21,768 bases of DNA from Actinomycetota bacterium (GCA_003134755.1 PLCK01000096.1:1-21768); one strand, 5' to 3'; positions 1-7,498 are shown, numbered from the stretch's first letter. The notes: a model not told the origin generated them from the sequence alone. A program made the numbers and translations.

Positions 1-85
1 TCGTCCCGCTCGACGAGGCGCTGGTCCAGGTCGCCCTCGACCTGTCGGGGCGGCCGTTCCTCGTCTACGACGTCGATCCCGTCGC
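1..85 (+). CDS. hisB: HisB (imidazoleglycerol-phosphate dehydratase) internal fragment, both ends missing
   Basis: Read from base 3, the plus strand encodes VPLDEALVQVALDLSGRPF followed by LVYDVDPVAE. This is the typical stretch of HisB around its conserved DEAL...DLSGRP segment. HisB dehydrates imidazoleglycerol phosphate in histidine synthesis. The N-terminal half would lie before the window. The rest should continue with the metal-binding histidine motifs, but the frame instead enters the antisense of a response-regulator gene and ends at a stop near 228-230 with no HisB sequence. It is therefore a broken fragment. The switch falls within about 66-90, where the same bases fit both genes. 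I recognise the family from about 29 residues only. The likely cause is a chimeric join, not a natural gene remnant. Confidence 0.6.
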
Positions 86-155
86 CGAGCTCAGCCCGCA
101 CTCCCGACCTGAACAGCCGGTGGTCGTCGACGATCACCACCCGGACGGCGGTCAT
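75..155 (-). CDS. Response regulator, N-terminal fragment (receiver domain start)
   Basis: Read on the minus strand from the ATG at 155-153, the product begins MTAVRVVIVDDHRLFRSGV, then RAELGDGIDVV. This is the first beta strand, the acidic DD pair and helix 1 of a NarL/LuxR-type receiver. Its ATG overlaps the TGA of the upstream sensor kinase (ATGA), so the two are translationally coupled and form a two-component pair. After about 28 codons the frame stops resembling a receiver, and the opposite strand reads as HisB. The phosphoacceptor Asp and the DNA-binding domain are not in the window. By analogy with LiaR-type partners it would control envelope-stress genes; that role is inferred. Confidence 0.75.
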
Positions 156-1345
156 GCCCTGGCCATTGCCGACGTCATCTCGAGCTGTACCTCGGTTCCG
201 GCGCCCGGAGACGTGCGCACGAACGCGTGACCGCCATGACGCTCCATCCGACCGACGATAGATTCCTTCACTCCCAGCCGGTCAGTGGGTACGTCGGCCA
301 GGTCGAAACCACGACCCCGATCGCGCACGAATACCGTTACCTTCCCGCGCTCGATCTCCGCATAGACCGAGATCGCGCCGGTGCTGGCGTGCTTCGCTGC
401 GTTGACCATCGCCTCTCGGGCGGCTTGCAGAGTCGCTCCCAACGCGTCGTCGACCGCGCACTCCCCGACGACCACGACTTCGATAGTGACGCCGTGTGCG
501 TCTTCGACCTCCGCGACGATCCGCTCGAGCGCGCGTCCGAAGTCGCGTTCCTCATCGGGGACCGGCCGGTAGAGCCAGGTCCGCAACTCGCGCTCCTGGC
601 TGCGGGCCAGCCGCTGCACCTCGCGCGGATCGTCGACGTGCCTCTGAATCAGCGCGAGGGTGTGCAGCACGGAGTCGTGCAGGTGGGCCGCGAGTTCGGC
701 GCGTTCCTGTTCACGGATTCTGGCCCGCCGTTCGAGGGCGAGTTCGCGGACCGTGCCGAGCCACCATGGTCCGGTGATGACGGCGATGCCGGCAACGATC
801 ACGACTGCCGCGAGCAGTCCGTTCCCGACCTTCGAGAGTTGTCCGTGATAGCCGAGGAAGGCGGCGCCTCCCGCGATCACCAGGGCCGACCCGCCGACGA
901 CTGTGGCGACAGCGGGCGTCCGCGTCGTTCCGACGGCGGCCTGCCGCCATTTGTCCCGCTGACTCTCATCCGCCTCCCGCCACAGGACCGCGACGCCGAA
1001 ACCGGTGAGGGCGAGCGGCCAGAGCAACTCGCTCGGCAACCCGAGACCGAGGGATTGGACGGCGATCACCCCGCCGACCGTGATCGCGCCGATCGCGAGG
1101 TACTGCATGCGGTCGCTGCGCTTCACGGCACCCCGGCCGGCGAGCGGTGCCCCCGGTTCGGTACCCGCCGCGGGAACGAAGACCCAGAACGCCGCGTACA
1201 TGACGAGGCCGGCGCCGCCCGCGAACGTCAGCGCGACAAACGCCCCCCGGACGATCAGCACGTTGATCCGCAGCTGGTCGGCGAGCCCTTGGGCGACGCC
1301 GGCCACGAGCGAACCTCGGTTCGCGCGGAAGAGTTTCGGGGGCAC
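152..1345 (-). CDS. PspC-domain sensor histidine kinase (LiaS/NarL-type)
   Basis: Membrane sensor kinase of 397 aa with a GTG start. Residues about 1-60 are a PspC domain (FRANRGSLVAGVAQGLADQL, then a hydrophobic segment ending WVFVP). Further membrane segments lie near 80-125 and 145-198. A HisKA_3-type dimerisation helix follows, with the phosphoacceptor in HLHDSVLHTL (His223 likely). The C-terminal ATPase domain has an N-box (AREAMVNAAKHA), a G1 box (DRGRGFD) and a terminal GAGTEV motif. The stop overlaps the start of the response regulator by ATGA. It is divergent from a PspC/LiaF-like gene across 114 bp. Kinases of this build are known in actinobacteria. I infer that it senses membrane or cell-wall stress and phosphorylates the adjacent regulator. 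Confidence 0.88.
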   Translation of the reverse strand: MPPKLFRANRGSLVAGVAQGLADQLRINVLIVRGAFVALTFAGGAGLVMYAAFWVFVPAAGTEPGAPLAGRGAVKRSDRMQYLAIGAITVGGVIAVQSLGLGLPSELLWPLALTGFGVAVLWREADESQRDKWRQAAVGTTRTPAVATVVGGSALVIAGGAAFLGYHGQLSKVGNGLLAAVVIVAGIAVITGPWWLGTVRELALERRARIREQERAELAAHLHDSVLHTLALIQRHVDDPREVQRLARSQERELRTWLYRPVPDEERDFGRALERIVAEVEDAHGVTIEVVVVGECAVDDALGATLQAAREAMVNAAKHASTGAISVYAEIERGKVTVFVRDRGRGFDLADVPTDRLGVKESIVGRMERHGGHAFVRTSPGAGTEVQLEMTSAMARA

Positions 1346-1459
1346 CCCACGATGGTCACACGTCCGGGGCCGGCTGGCGCGGATGCAAGGGACAGATCAG
1401 GGTCGCGCCAGGGTTGTTCCCGATGGGCGCACCACCTAGGGGTCGGCGACGATCGTGTC
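1346..1459. promoter_or_regulatory. Divergent intergenic region between the PspC kinase and the PspC/LiaF-like gene
   Basis: This 114-bp gap must hold the promoters of both divergent units. I see no clear TANNNT box close to either start and no strong ribosome-binding site. The best plus-strand candidate is AGGGG at about 1438-1442, some 17 nt before the ATG. An extended or alternative sigma-factor promoter, possibly controlled by the linked response regulator, is likely but cannot be pinpointed. Confidence 0.35.
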
Positions 1460-2785
1460 ATGACAGAACACTCGTCGGAGTACGCCAGCACGACTGGCGC
1501 CCCGCCACCGGCCCGTTACGACATTCGCAATCTGCGTCGCAGCAGCGACGACCGGATCATCGCGGGCGTGTGCGGCGGCCTCGGGCGGTACACCGGTCTC
1601 GACCCGATCATCTTCCGCATCGTGCTCGCGACGCTGGCCGTCTTCGGCGGAATCGGGCTCCTTCTGTATGCGCTTGCCTGGCTGCTCGTCCCGCAGGACA
1701 ACGCGGCGACGTCCGAGGCGCATCGCATCTTCCAGGGTCACGCGGGGGTGCTGCCCACCCTGGCGGCGATCGGCGTGGGCATCATCGGCGTCCTCGCCGT
1801 TGTCGACGTCGCGCACCACGGCATCAGGGGGCCACTCGCGCTCATCATCATCCTGGCCGTCATCGTCTTCGTCGTGCTGAGCCGGCGGAGCAGCGGCAAC
1901 GGCCGCGCCGAAGGGCCGTACTCGGCGGCTGCCTACCCCCAGGCGTACGCCTCCTCGGCCTCGTTCGTTCCACCCCCGGCCACCGGCGCCACCGCACCGC
2001 TGGGTCCGCCGGCCGGGTTCGCGCCGTCGCGGCCGGTGTATGTGCCACCGCCTCCGCCGCCGCCACGGCCTCCGCGCGAGCCTTCGATGCTCCTCCCCCT
2101 CGCGCTCAGTGCCGGCGTGATCATCGCCGGAGTTCTGTTCGCCCTCGACGCGTCACGCAGCATCGACATCAGTGCCCAGGCCGTTTTCGCCGCGGCACTT
2201 CTGACGATCGGTCTAGCGCTCGTCGTGGGCACCTGGATCGGCCGGGCCCGCGCGCTCATAGCGGTCGGCGTCGTGCTGGCCGTCATGCTCGCGATCACGG
2301 CAACGATCGACGTCCCGCTGCGTGGCGGAATCGGTAGCAGGGAGGCCGTTCCGACCTCGGTCGCTGAGATCCAGTCGTCCTACCACGTCGGCATCGGCCA
2401 GCAGAGGATCGACCTCAGCCAGGTGCAGTTCGGCGGGAAGACGGTGCATATCACCGCCAGCGTCGGCGTCGGCCGACTGGTCATCGACGTCCCGCCCGGC
2501 GTCTCGGTCGTCGCCCAAGCGCACGCCGGCGTTGGCGATCTCTCGATTCTGAGTTTCGACGCCTCCGGCACCGACATCACCCGAAGCGTCACGTCGCCGG
2601 CAACCTCATCAAGTCCGGCCTCGAGGGGTGCGGTCAATCTCGATCTGCGGGTCGGCATCGGCCAGGTTGAGGTCTTCCGGCCGTTCATCGACATCCCGGT
2701 CGTCCCCACCACTCCGCCGGGGGCCATCCCGCCCGCTCCGGCATCCGTGCCCGCAGCTCCAGCCGCATTCGAGGTGCAGCCATGA
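1460..2785 (+). CDS. PspC-domain membrane protein with LiaF-like C-terminal domain
   Basis: 441 aa. Residues about 22-80 form a PspC domain (DDRIIAGVCGGLGRYTGLDP and a following hydrophobic helix ending AWLLVPQD). Two membrane helices follow (about 92-135). A long Pro/Ala-rich stretch contains seven consecutive prolines, and then three further helices lie at about 208-282. The C-terminal part (about 295-410) repeats VGIGQ / ASVGVGRLVIDVP / AGVGDLSI / RVGIGQVEV, the glycine-spaced beta pattern of LiaF-type 'cell-wall-active antibiotic response' domains. I chose the ATG at 1460: the frame is open upstream, but that part is antisense to the kinase gene. Its ATGA overlap with the next gene indicates an operon. 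In Firmicutes LiaF restrains the kinase LiaS; a similar role toward the divergent PspC kinase is inferred here. Confidence 0.85.
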   Translation: MTEHSSEYASTTGAPPPARYDIRNLRRSSDDRIIAGVCGGLGRYTGLDPIIFRIVLATLAVFGGIGLLLYALAWLLVPQDNAATSEAHRIFQGHAGVLPTLAAIGVGIIGVLAVVDVAHHGIRGPLALIIILAVIVFVVLSRRSSGNGRAEGPYSAAAYPQAYASSASFVPPPATGATAPLGPPAGFAPSRPVYVPPPPPPPRPPREPSMLLPLALSAGVIIAGVLFALDASRSIDISAQAVFAAALLTIGLALVVGTWIGRARALIAVGVVLAVMLAITATIDVPLRGGIGSREAVPTSVAEIQSSYHVGIGQQRIDLSQVQFGGKTVHITASVGVGRLVIDVPPGVSVVAQAHAGVGDLSILSFDASGTDITRSVTSPATSSSPASRGAVNLDLRVGIGQVEVFRPFIDIPVVPTTPPGAIPPAPASVPAAPAAFEVQP

Positions 2786-3012
2786 AACGCCACGAGCCTG
2801 ACTGGACGTCGTTCATCGCCGGATTGACCTTCTGCGGCATCGCGCTGGCCTATCTCGGAGGCGAGATCACCCATCGAAGCCTGGAGTTGCGGTGGGTCGC
2901 ACCGATCCTGCTCATCGGCCTGGGCCTGGCCGGGCTGGCGGGCACCCTGGTTCGAGCCCGGCGACTCTCGGTACGGCCCGACGAGAAGCTGTCGACACCC
3001 GAGGCCGAGTGA
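2782..3012 (+). CDS. Small two-TM membrane protein
   Basis: 76 aa with two hydrophobic segments (about 10-27 FIAGLTFCGIALAYLGG and about 39-58 WVAPILLIGLGLAGLAGTLV) and a charged cytoplasmic-type tail (RARRLSVRPDEK). The start overlaps the stop of the PspC/LiaF-like gene by ATGA, so it is translated with it. Small proteins of this kind often end actinobacterial PspC operons, but I know no assigned function. It could be an accessory subunit of the envelope-stress sensor. This is inference from position only. Confidence 0.75.
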   Translation: MKRHEPDWTSFIAGLTFCGIALAYLGGEITHRSLELRWVAPILLIGLGLAGLAGTLVRARRLSVRPDEKLSTPEAE

Positions 3013-3118
3013 GCGCGGATTGCGGTGCAGTCCAAGCTACGTCACGGCTCGCTATCAGGTGTTTCCCAGCTTCTGAGCCGACACTTCTTCCAATCGCGGC
3101 CTGCCGCTGGCCGGTGAC

Positions 3119-3125
3119 AAAGGAG
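3119..3125 (+). promoter_or_regulatory. Strong ribosome-binding site for the DUF5666-like gene
   Basis: AAAGGAG lies 8 nt before the ATG at 3134 and fixes this start. A small inverted repeat (CGGCC at 3097-3101, GGCCG at 3109-3113) sits just upstream. Confidence 0.7.
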
Positions 3126-3133
3126 TCAGGCAT

Positions 3134-4027
3134 ATGAGTCCCGATGTACTCGCGAACGGACCGGAACTCCCGGACGGACCCGAGCGACCGAACGGACGCC
3201 GGCGCACCGCTGCCGTTGCAGCCGTACTCGTCGCGGGCGGCGCAGTAGCCGGCGGGATCCTGACCGGAACGCTCGGAGCCTCGGCCGCGACCAGCCCGGC
3301 ACCATCGGCGTCCGGCTCGACGCCACCCTCGTCATCGGGTCCGTCGGCCGCGGCCGGTCTGCCCAAGCACCTGTTCGGCTTCCTCGACCGAGGAACGATC
3401 ACGGCCGTCGGTACCGACAGCGTGACGATCAAGACGCCGACTGCGACCACCACCTACAGCGTCACGAGCGCGAGCATCCTCGATAAGAACGGCGACGCGA
3501 AGCTCTCCGACCTCAAGGTCGGCGACGCAGTGGTGTTCGACACCACGACCCGCGGCGGCACGGTCATCAGCCACCTGCACGCCGGCACGGCGATCGCCGG
3601 TCGCGGACCCGGCGGCGGCTTCGGGCCCGGCGGCGGCTTCGGGTCTGGCCCCGGCCCAGGCGCCTTCGGACCGGGTGGGCACGGACCTGGTGGCCGCGGG
3701 CCGGGCGGTCCCGGCGCGCCGGGTGCCATCCGGGGTGGCCTCGCTTTGAAGGGGACCGTCACGGCCGTCGGCACCGACACCGTCACGATCAAGACGGCGA
3801 CTGCCACGACGACCTACAGCGTGACGAGCAGCAGCGACATCGACAAGAACGGCGAAGCGAAACTCTCCGACCTCAAGGTCGGCGACGCGGTTCTGTTCGA
3901 CACGACCACGTCGGGCGGCACCGTCATCGGGCATCTGCACGCCGGCACCGAGTCGCTCAACCGCCCGGCCGCTCCCCCCACTGCACCACCAGCGTCTGCA
4001 CTGGCGGGCACGGGCACCAGCGCCTAG
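3134..4027 (+). CDS. Exported protein with two DUF5666-like beta domains
   Basis: 297 aa. A charged N-terminus (about 1-24, ending NGRRR) precedes one hydrophobic segment (TAAVAAVLVAGGAVAGGIL), then a Ser/Pro/Ala-rich spacer, so the protein is anchored or secreted. Two homologous modules follow. Each opens GT(I/V)TAVGTD(S/T)VTIKT, continues TTTYSVTS and DKNG(D/E)AKLSDLKVGDAV, and ends HLHAGT. This is a small beta-barrel pattern like DUF5666. Between them lies a linker of about 45 residues made almost wholly of Gly, Pro and Phe. The role is unknown; binding of ligand or metal in the cell envelope is possible. The gene follows the PspC unit by 121 bp with its own ribosome-binding site. Its TAG overlaps the opposing gene's stop. 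The family call rests on pattern and has moderate certainty. Confidence 0.75.
   Translation: MSPDVLANGPELPDGPERPNGRRRTAAVAAVLVAGGAVAGGILTGTLGASAATSPAPSASGSTPPSSSGPSAAAGLPKHLFGFLDRGTITAVGTDSVTIKTPTATTTYSVTSASILDKNGDAKLSDLKVGDAVVFDTTTRGGTVISHLHAGTAIAGRGPGGGFGPGGGFGSGPGPGAFGPGGHGPGGRGPGGPGAPGAIRGGLALKGTVTAVGTDTVTIKTATATTTYSVTSSSDIDKNGEAKLSDLKVGDAVLFDTTTSGGTVIGHLHAGTESLNRPAAPPTAPPASALAGTGTSA
3391..3949 (+). repeat. Tandem intragenic duplication, 360-bp period
   Basis: Copy 1 is 3391-3589 and copy 2 is 3751-3949. Aligned by hand without gaps, they differ at about 35 of 199 positions (about 82% identity), many of them third-codon changes. The period of exactly 120 codons comprises one beta module plus the Gly/Pro linker at about 3599-3738. 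Confidence 0.85.
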
Positions 4028-5022
4028 ACCTCTGTGGGATAGCGCAACCCGATCTGACGCCGCACCTCATCGAGCGTTTCCATGATCGACAGCGTTTCGG
4101 CCTGCGGCATCACCGGGCTCTCGACGAGTCCGGCGCGCAGGCACCGGCCGACTTCGGCCGCCTGATGCCGGAGCCCATGGCCCTCGTGGGCGATCTCGAC
4201 GCGCTCGGTCGCGCCGTCGCGATCGATGATGCTGAAGGTGGTCGGGGTGTAGAAGACGCCGTCGATCTCGATGCGGGCGTCGCGGCCGTTGATGCTGGCG
4301 TGGTTGGCCGTTCGGGTCTCGAGCGTCGTGAATGACACCGACTGCCTGCCGCCGACGTATTGAAGGACGACGGCAGTCTGCGCGTCGACACCCGTCATCG
4401 CCTTGTCACTAACGGCGGTAACTGTCGACGGACTACCGAACAGCATCGACGCGAAGGACAGCGGATAGATGCCGAGATCGAGCAGCGCCCCGCCGCCGAG
4501 TTCGGGCGCGAACAGACGAAATTCGGGATTGCTCGGGAACCACTGGCCGTGGTCGGCAGTCATGGAGCGCAGCTCACCGAGACGGCCAGCGGCGATCAGC
4601 TCGCGGATGCGGACGACGTGTGGCAGGAATCTCGTCCACATCGCCTCCATCAGGAACGTGCCCTGAGTTTTCGCGGCGTCGATCAGTTCGGCTGCCTCGG
4701 CCGCGTTGATGGTGAATGGCTTCTCGACGAGCACGGCCTTGCCGGCCTGGATCGCAAGAAGCGCGTTGTCGCGGTGCATCGGATGCGGAGTTGCGACGTA
4801 GACCGCGTCGACCTCCGGATCTCGGGCGAGCGCCTCGTAGCTGCTGTGCCGATGGCCGATCGCGAAGCGGTCGGCGAACGCGTCGGCTCCCGCCTGCGAA
4901 CGTGACCCGACTGCGACGATCTCGGCGTCGGGCAGCAACGCGAGGTCGCGGGCGAAGGTCGCCGCAATTCCGCCAGTTCCGATGACGCCCCAACGAATGG
5001 GCTGGTCAGCTGCGATCGCCAC
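4024..5022 (-). CDS. Gfo/Idh/MocA-family NAD(P)-dependent oxidoreductase
   Basis: 332 aa, the usual family length. The N-terminal Rossmann fold has GVIGTGGIA (12-20) and a following acidic/SR region for NAD(P) binding. The family's catalytic lysine is in EKPF (Lys101). The C-terminal substrate domain contains GGGALLDLGIYPLSFA, similar to the dihydrodiol-dehydrogenase branch. Such enzymes oxidise or reduce sugar-like or cyclic polyol substrates in the cytoplasm; the substrate cannot be told here. The GTG start is supported by GGGGAG 5 nt upstream. It is convergent with the DUF5666-like gene, and the two stop codons overlap within one CTAG. Tandem TTGACGA copies sit about 25-45 nt before the start and may be part of its promoter or operator. 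Confidence 0.9.
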   Translation of the reverse strand: MAIAADQPIRWGVIGTGGIAATFARDLALLPDAEIVAVGSRSQAGADAFADRFAIGHRHSSYEALARDPEVDAVYVATPHPMHRDNALLAIQAGKAVLVEKPFTINAAEAAELIDAAKTQGTFLMEAMWTRFLPHVVRIRELIAAGRLGELRSMTADHGQWFPSNPEFRLFAPELGGGALLDLGIYPLSFASMLFGSPSTVTAVSDKAMTGVDAQTAVVLQYVGGRQSVSFTTLETRTANHASINGRDARIEIDGVFYTPTTFSIIDRDGATERVEIAHEGHGLRHQAAEVGRCLRAGLVESPVMPQAETLSIMETLDEVRRQIGLRYPTEV

Positions 5023-5027
5023 GAGCG

Positions 5028-5033
5028 CTCCCC
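5028..5033 (-). promoter_or_regulatory. Ribosome-binding site deciding the GTG start of the Gfo/Idh/MocA gene
   Basis: On the minus strand GGGGAG is followed by 5 nt and then GTG (5022-5020), which supports the non-ATG start. Confidence 0.65.
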
Positions 5034-5060
5034 TATCGTCAAACCTGTCGTCAACTTCAT

Positions 5061-5082
5061 CGCGGGCCGGCGGCCTCGCGCG
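5061..5082 (-). terminator. Possible hairpin terminator after the DUF222/HNH gene
   Basis: The minus strand reads CGCG-cga-GGCC-gcc-GGCC-CGCG. This is an imperfect GC-rich hairpin with a 3-nt bulge, about 25 nt past the stop. There is no T-run, as is common in high-GC genomes. Confidence 0.3.
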
Positions 5083-5105
5083 AAACCCTATGTCACCACC
5101 CGCCG

Positions 5106-6413
5106 TCAGTCAGGACCGAGTTGAGGCGGCGGCCGCACGCTGTAAAGCCGACCGGCCGGACTGGTCCACAAAGCCGTGCCGTCGCGCAGGTAACGAAGCA
5201 GCCAGCCACCGAACGTCTTCAGTCTGTGATGGCGGCGGCACAGGCAGCCACAATTCTCCGCCGAGGTATCGCCTCCGGCGTCCCACGCCTTTCCGTGATC
5301 GATATCGCAATGCTTCGCCGCCCGGACACAACCCGGAAACCGGCACGTTCGATCGCGCGCCTGGACGAACTCTCGAAGACCGCGCGGCGGCCGGTAGGTC
5401 TTGCGCCCGAAGTGGAGCAACTGGCCGGTGATCGGATCGGCGATCAGCCGTCGCAACGCAATATCTGCACCGTCGCGCCGAAGCTGGCGGACCACCGCGC
5501 CCGGGAGGTGCCCGTAACCGAGCAACTCGACGGGATTGTCGGCCAGCCCGAACCAGGTCGGCAGGTCGCTGACGAGTTGCATTTCGATGTGTCGCACGAC
5601 GTGTGGCCGGTCGGCTGGGTCAACCGAGCCGCCAAGGCCAAGCGCAACGAGGAACGCATCTGCGCGTCTGGCGTCGATGCCGAGTCGGTGGCCTTCTGCG
5701 TCGGTCGCGCCCTCGCCTGCGTGCGCCAGCGCGTCGATCACTTCGTATGCCGCAACAGCGTCGAGGGCCGGCAGCGTCGTCACGAGCGACGCCATGCCGT
5801 CAGCGCCGGGGAGAAGCTGAACATCGCGCTCACGAACAGCCTTCTCACGCCGAACCCGAGCCTGCTCGGGCGCGGCGACCAGCGCGGCCCGCTTCAAGGA
5901 GCGCCGAAACTGCGCGAGCGTCTGGCCGCCCGCCTTCGCCAGCAACCGCTGCTCGATCGCGGCCGCTTGCTCGCTGTCGAAATCTCCGCAGAACTCGACC
6001 ATCGCCAGGGCATGACGCCATGGCAATTCGCCGCATTCGAGAGCCGCCATTGTCGCGGGAAACAGCGAGAGCAGGGTTCTCGCCACGTGAACGCGTTGGC
6101 CCGCTGCATTGCTCGACAACCCCACCGCGCAGGCGACCTCATCGCGAACCCAATCATCGCTGCTCGCGGCTTCCAGGCCGGTCACCGCCACGACCGCCTT
6201 CTGCGTCTGCGCCATGAGCCACGCGTGCTGCCGCTCCCACGCCTGCAAGACCATCGTGCGCTCGCTGTCATCGAGAGCGCTGTCGTCGATCGAGGCCAGC
6301 ATCGCCATCGTCGTCGGGCCGGGTTCCATCGCGAGCACGATCGTCGTGAACGCGCCCGCGACATTGAAACCATCTTCGACGGCGGCTGGATCTGCGAGCG
6401 GTGCGAACTCCAT
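5106..6413 (-). CDS. DUF222 / HNH endonuclease domain protein (13E12-repeat family)
   Basis: About 435 aa. The long alpha-helical N-terminal part matches DUF222 (for example ERQHAWLMAQTQKAVVAVTG, VRDEVACAVGLSSNAAGQRV). The C-terminus is an HNH nuclease domain: CRFPGCVRAAKHCDIDH, then ENCGCLCRRHH, with Cys pairs and the His residues for metal and catalysis. These proteins are often multicopy in actinobacteria (REP13E12 in mycobacteria); their role is unclear and may be linked to mobile DNA. I prefer the ATG at 6413, because TAGGTT lies 7 nt upstream, which suits a leaderless mRNA. An in-frame ATG at 6461 is the alternative. It is divergent from the Rsm22 gene. Confidence 0.85.
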   Translation of the reverse strand: MEFAPLADPAAVEDGFNVAGAFTTIVLAMEPGPTTMAMLASIDDSALDDSERTMVLQAWERQHAWLMAQTQKAVVAVTGLEAASSDDWVRDEVACAVGLSSNAAGQRVHVARTLLSLFPATMAALECGELPWRHALAMVEFCGDFDSEQAAAIEQRLLAKAGGQTLAQFRRSLKRAALVAAPEQARVRREKAVRERDVQLLPGADGMASLVTTLPALDAVAAYEVIDALAHAGEGATDAEGHRLGIDARRADAFLVALGLGGSVDPADRPHVVRHIEMQLVSDLPTWFGLADNPVELLGYGHLPGAVVRQLRRDGADIALRRLIADPITGQLLHFGRKTYRPPRGLREFVQARDRTCRFPGCVRAAKHCDIDHGKAWDAGGDTSAENCGCLCRRHHRLKTFGGWLLRYLRDGTALWTSPAGRLYSVRPPPQLGPD

Positions 6414-6420
6414 GCCTTCG

Positions 6421-6426
6421 AACCTA
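6421..6426 (-). promoter_or_regulatory. Putative -10 box (leaderless) for the DUF222/HNH gene
   Basis: TAGGTT on the minus strand is 7 nt before the ATG at 6413, so transcription could begin at or next to the start codon. No convincing -35 box is visible. Confidence 0.35.
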
Positions 6427-6469
6427 CGTGCACGCACCGACAGAACTTCGTCGCACATCACAGATGCCG

Positions 6470-6475
6470 TATCTT
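6470..6475 (+). promoter_or_regulatory. Putative -10 box (leaderless) for the Rsm22 gene
   Basis: TATCTT is 6 nt before the ATG at 6482, and no Shine-Dalgarno sequence lies in between. It is 43 bp from the opposing -10 box, so the two divergent promoters would overlap. Confidence 0.4.
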
Positions 6476-6481
6476 CCTGGC

Positions 6482-7498
6482 ATGACGCTGCGGGCCAGCA
6501 TCACGCAAACAATCGCGGGTACGCGCACGACCGAACTTGCGAACGCCGTTGACGCGCTCACGGCCCGATACCGTTCCGGAATTCCGGCAGGCTCACCGAT
6601 CCTGTCGCGCGAGATCGACGTGTTGGCGTATACGGCATACAGGATGCCCGCGACGTACGCCGCCACTCGCGCGGTGTTCGAACAGCTGCACGACGTCGTC
6701 CCAGATCTTCGACCGGGTAGCCTGGTCGACCTCGGGGCGGGGACCGGCGCAACCGCCTGGGCAGCCTTGGACGTCTGGCCCGATCTCACCTCGCTGACCA
6801 TGCTCGAACAGTCGGACGCCGCCATCGCCGTCGGCCGACGCATCGCAGAGAATTCGGACGCCACACCGCTGCTTGCAGCCAGTTGGCGTCAATGGCACCT
6901 GGGGCAAACTCAACCGCTCGACCCTGCTGATATCGCAGTCGCGGCGTACGTCCTCGGCGAACTCATAACCGAACAGCAGAGTCTGCTTGTCGAGACGCTC
7001 GCGCGCACGGCGTCCACCGTGGTTCTTGTCGAACCGGGCACGCCAGCTGGCTACGCACGCATCATCACGGCGCGCAACGAACTGATAGCCAGGGGTCTGA
7101 ACGTTCTCGCGCCGTGCCCGCATTCGCTGCAGTGTCCGTTGCTCGCACGCGACGGCGATTGGTGCCACTTCGCCGAGCGGCTCGAGAGATCGAGCACACA
7201 TCGATCGGTCAAGTCCGCGGAATTGTCGTATGAGGACGAGAAGTATGCCTATGTCGCGGCGGGCCGGGCTGCGCGTCCCGGCGCCACCGGACGTCGTCCA
7301 GCCAGGATCTTGCGACACCCCACCCTGCGGAAGGGACTCGTGTCCCTCCAGCTGTGCACCGAGGAAGGCAGCGCTGTCGAGCTGAAGGTGGCCAAGAGCG
7401 AGGGCGAACCGTACAAGCGGGCCCGTCGCGCGCGGTGGGGCGACCCGTGGCCGCCACCGGAACATCCAGCTGGCTCGTCGACGTTGTCGCCTCCATGA
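6482..7498 (+). CDS. Rsm22-family (METTL17-like) ribosomal small-subunit methyltransferase-like protein
   Basis: 338 aa. A SAM-binding motif is present (LVDLGAGTGA, 81-90), followed by the family blocks VLVEPGTPAG, APCPHSLQCP, WCHF, YEDEKYAYV and the C-terminal RRARWGDPW. Cys212, Cys218 and Cys228, plus Cys292, match the cluster-type cysteines of the family. The mitochondrial homologue METTL17 has been reported to carry a 4Fe-4S cluster and to act in small-subunit assembly; the bacterial role is inferred from that. The ATG was chosen because the frame upstream overlaps the divergent DUF222 gene. The last codons overlap the DsbA-like gene by ATGA. Confidence 0.87.
   Translation: MTLRASITQTIAGTRTTELANAVDALTARYRSGIPAGSPILSREIDVLAYTAYRMPATYAATRAVFEQLHDVVPDLRPGSLVDLGAGTGATAWAALDVWPDLTSLTMLEQSDAAIAVGRRIAENSDATPLLAASWRQWHLGQTQPLDPADIAVAAYVLGELITEQQSLLVETLARTASTVVLVEPGTPAGYARIITARNELIARGLNVLAPCPHSLQCPLLARDGDWCHFAERLERSSTHRSVKSAELSYEDEKYAYVAAGRAARPGATGRRPARILRHPTLRKGLVSLQLCTEEGSAVELKVAKSEGEPYKRARRARWGDPWPPPEHPAGSSTLSPP

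Noticed and set aside
227..1459. Open frame extending the PspC/LiaF-like gene 411 codons upstream
   Set aside because: It is antisense to the well-supported histidine kinase and has an Arg/Asp/Pro-rich composition typical of shadow frames in high-GC DNA. The family start fits the ATG at 1460.
3045..3080. Inverted repeat CGGCTC/GAGCCG as terminator of the PspC operon
   Set aside because: The 24-nt loop and 6-bp stem are too weak, and such repeats are common by chance at this GC content.
5106..6413. DUF222/HNH gene as part of an intron, intein or insertion sequence
   Set aside because: No flanking repeats, host-gene interruption or target duplication was found around it; the family is often chromosomal.
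5121..6485. 454-codon open frame opposite the DUF222/HNH gene
   Set aside because: The DUF222 and HNH motifs are clear on the minus strand. The plus-strand product is low-complexity and shows no domain.
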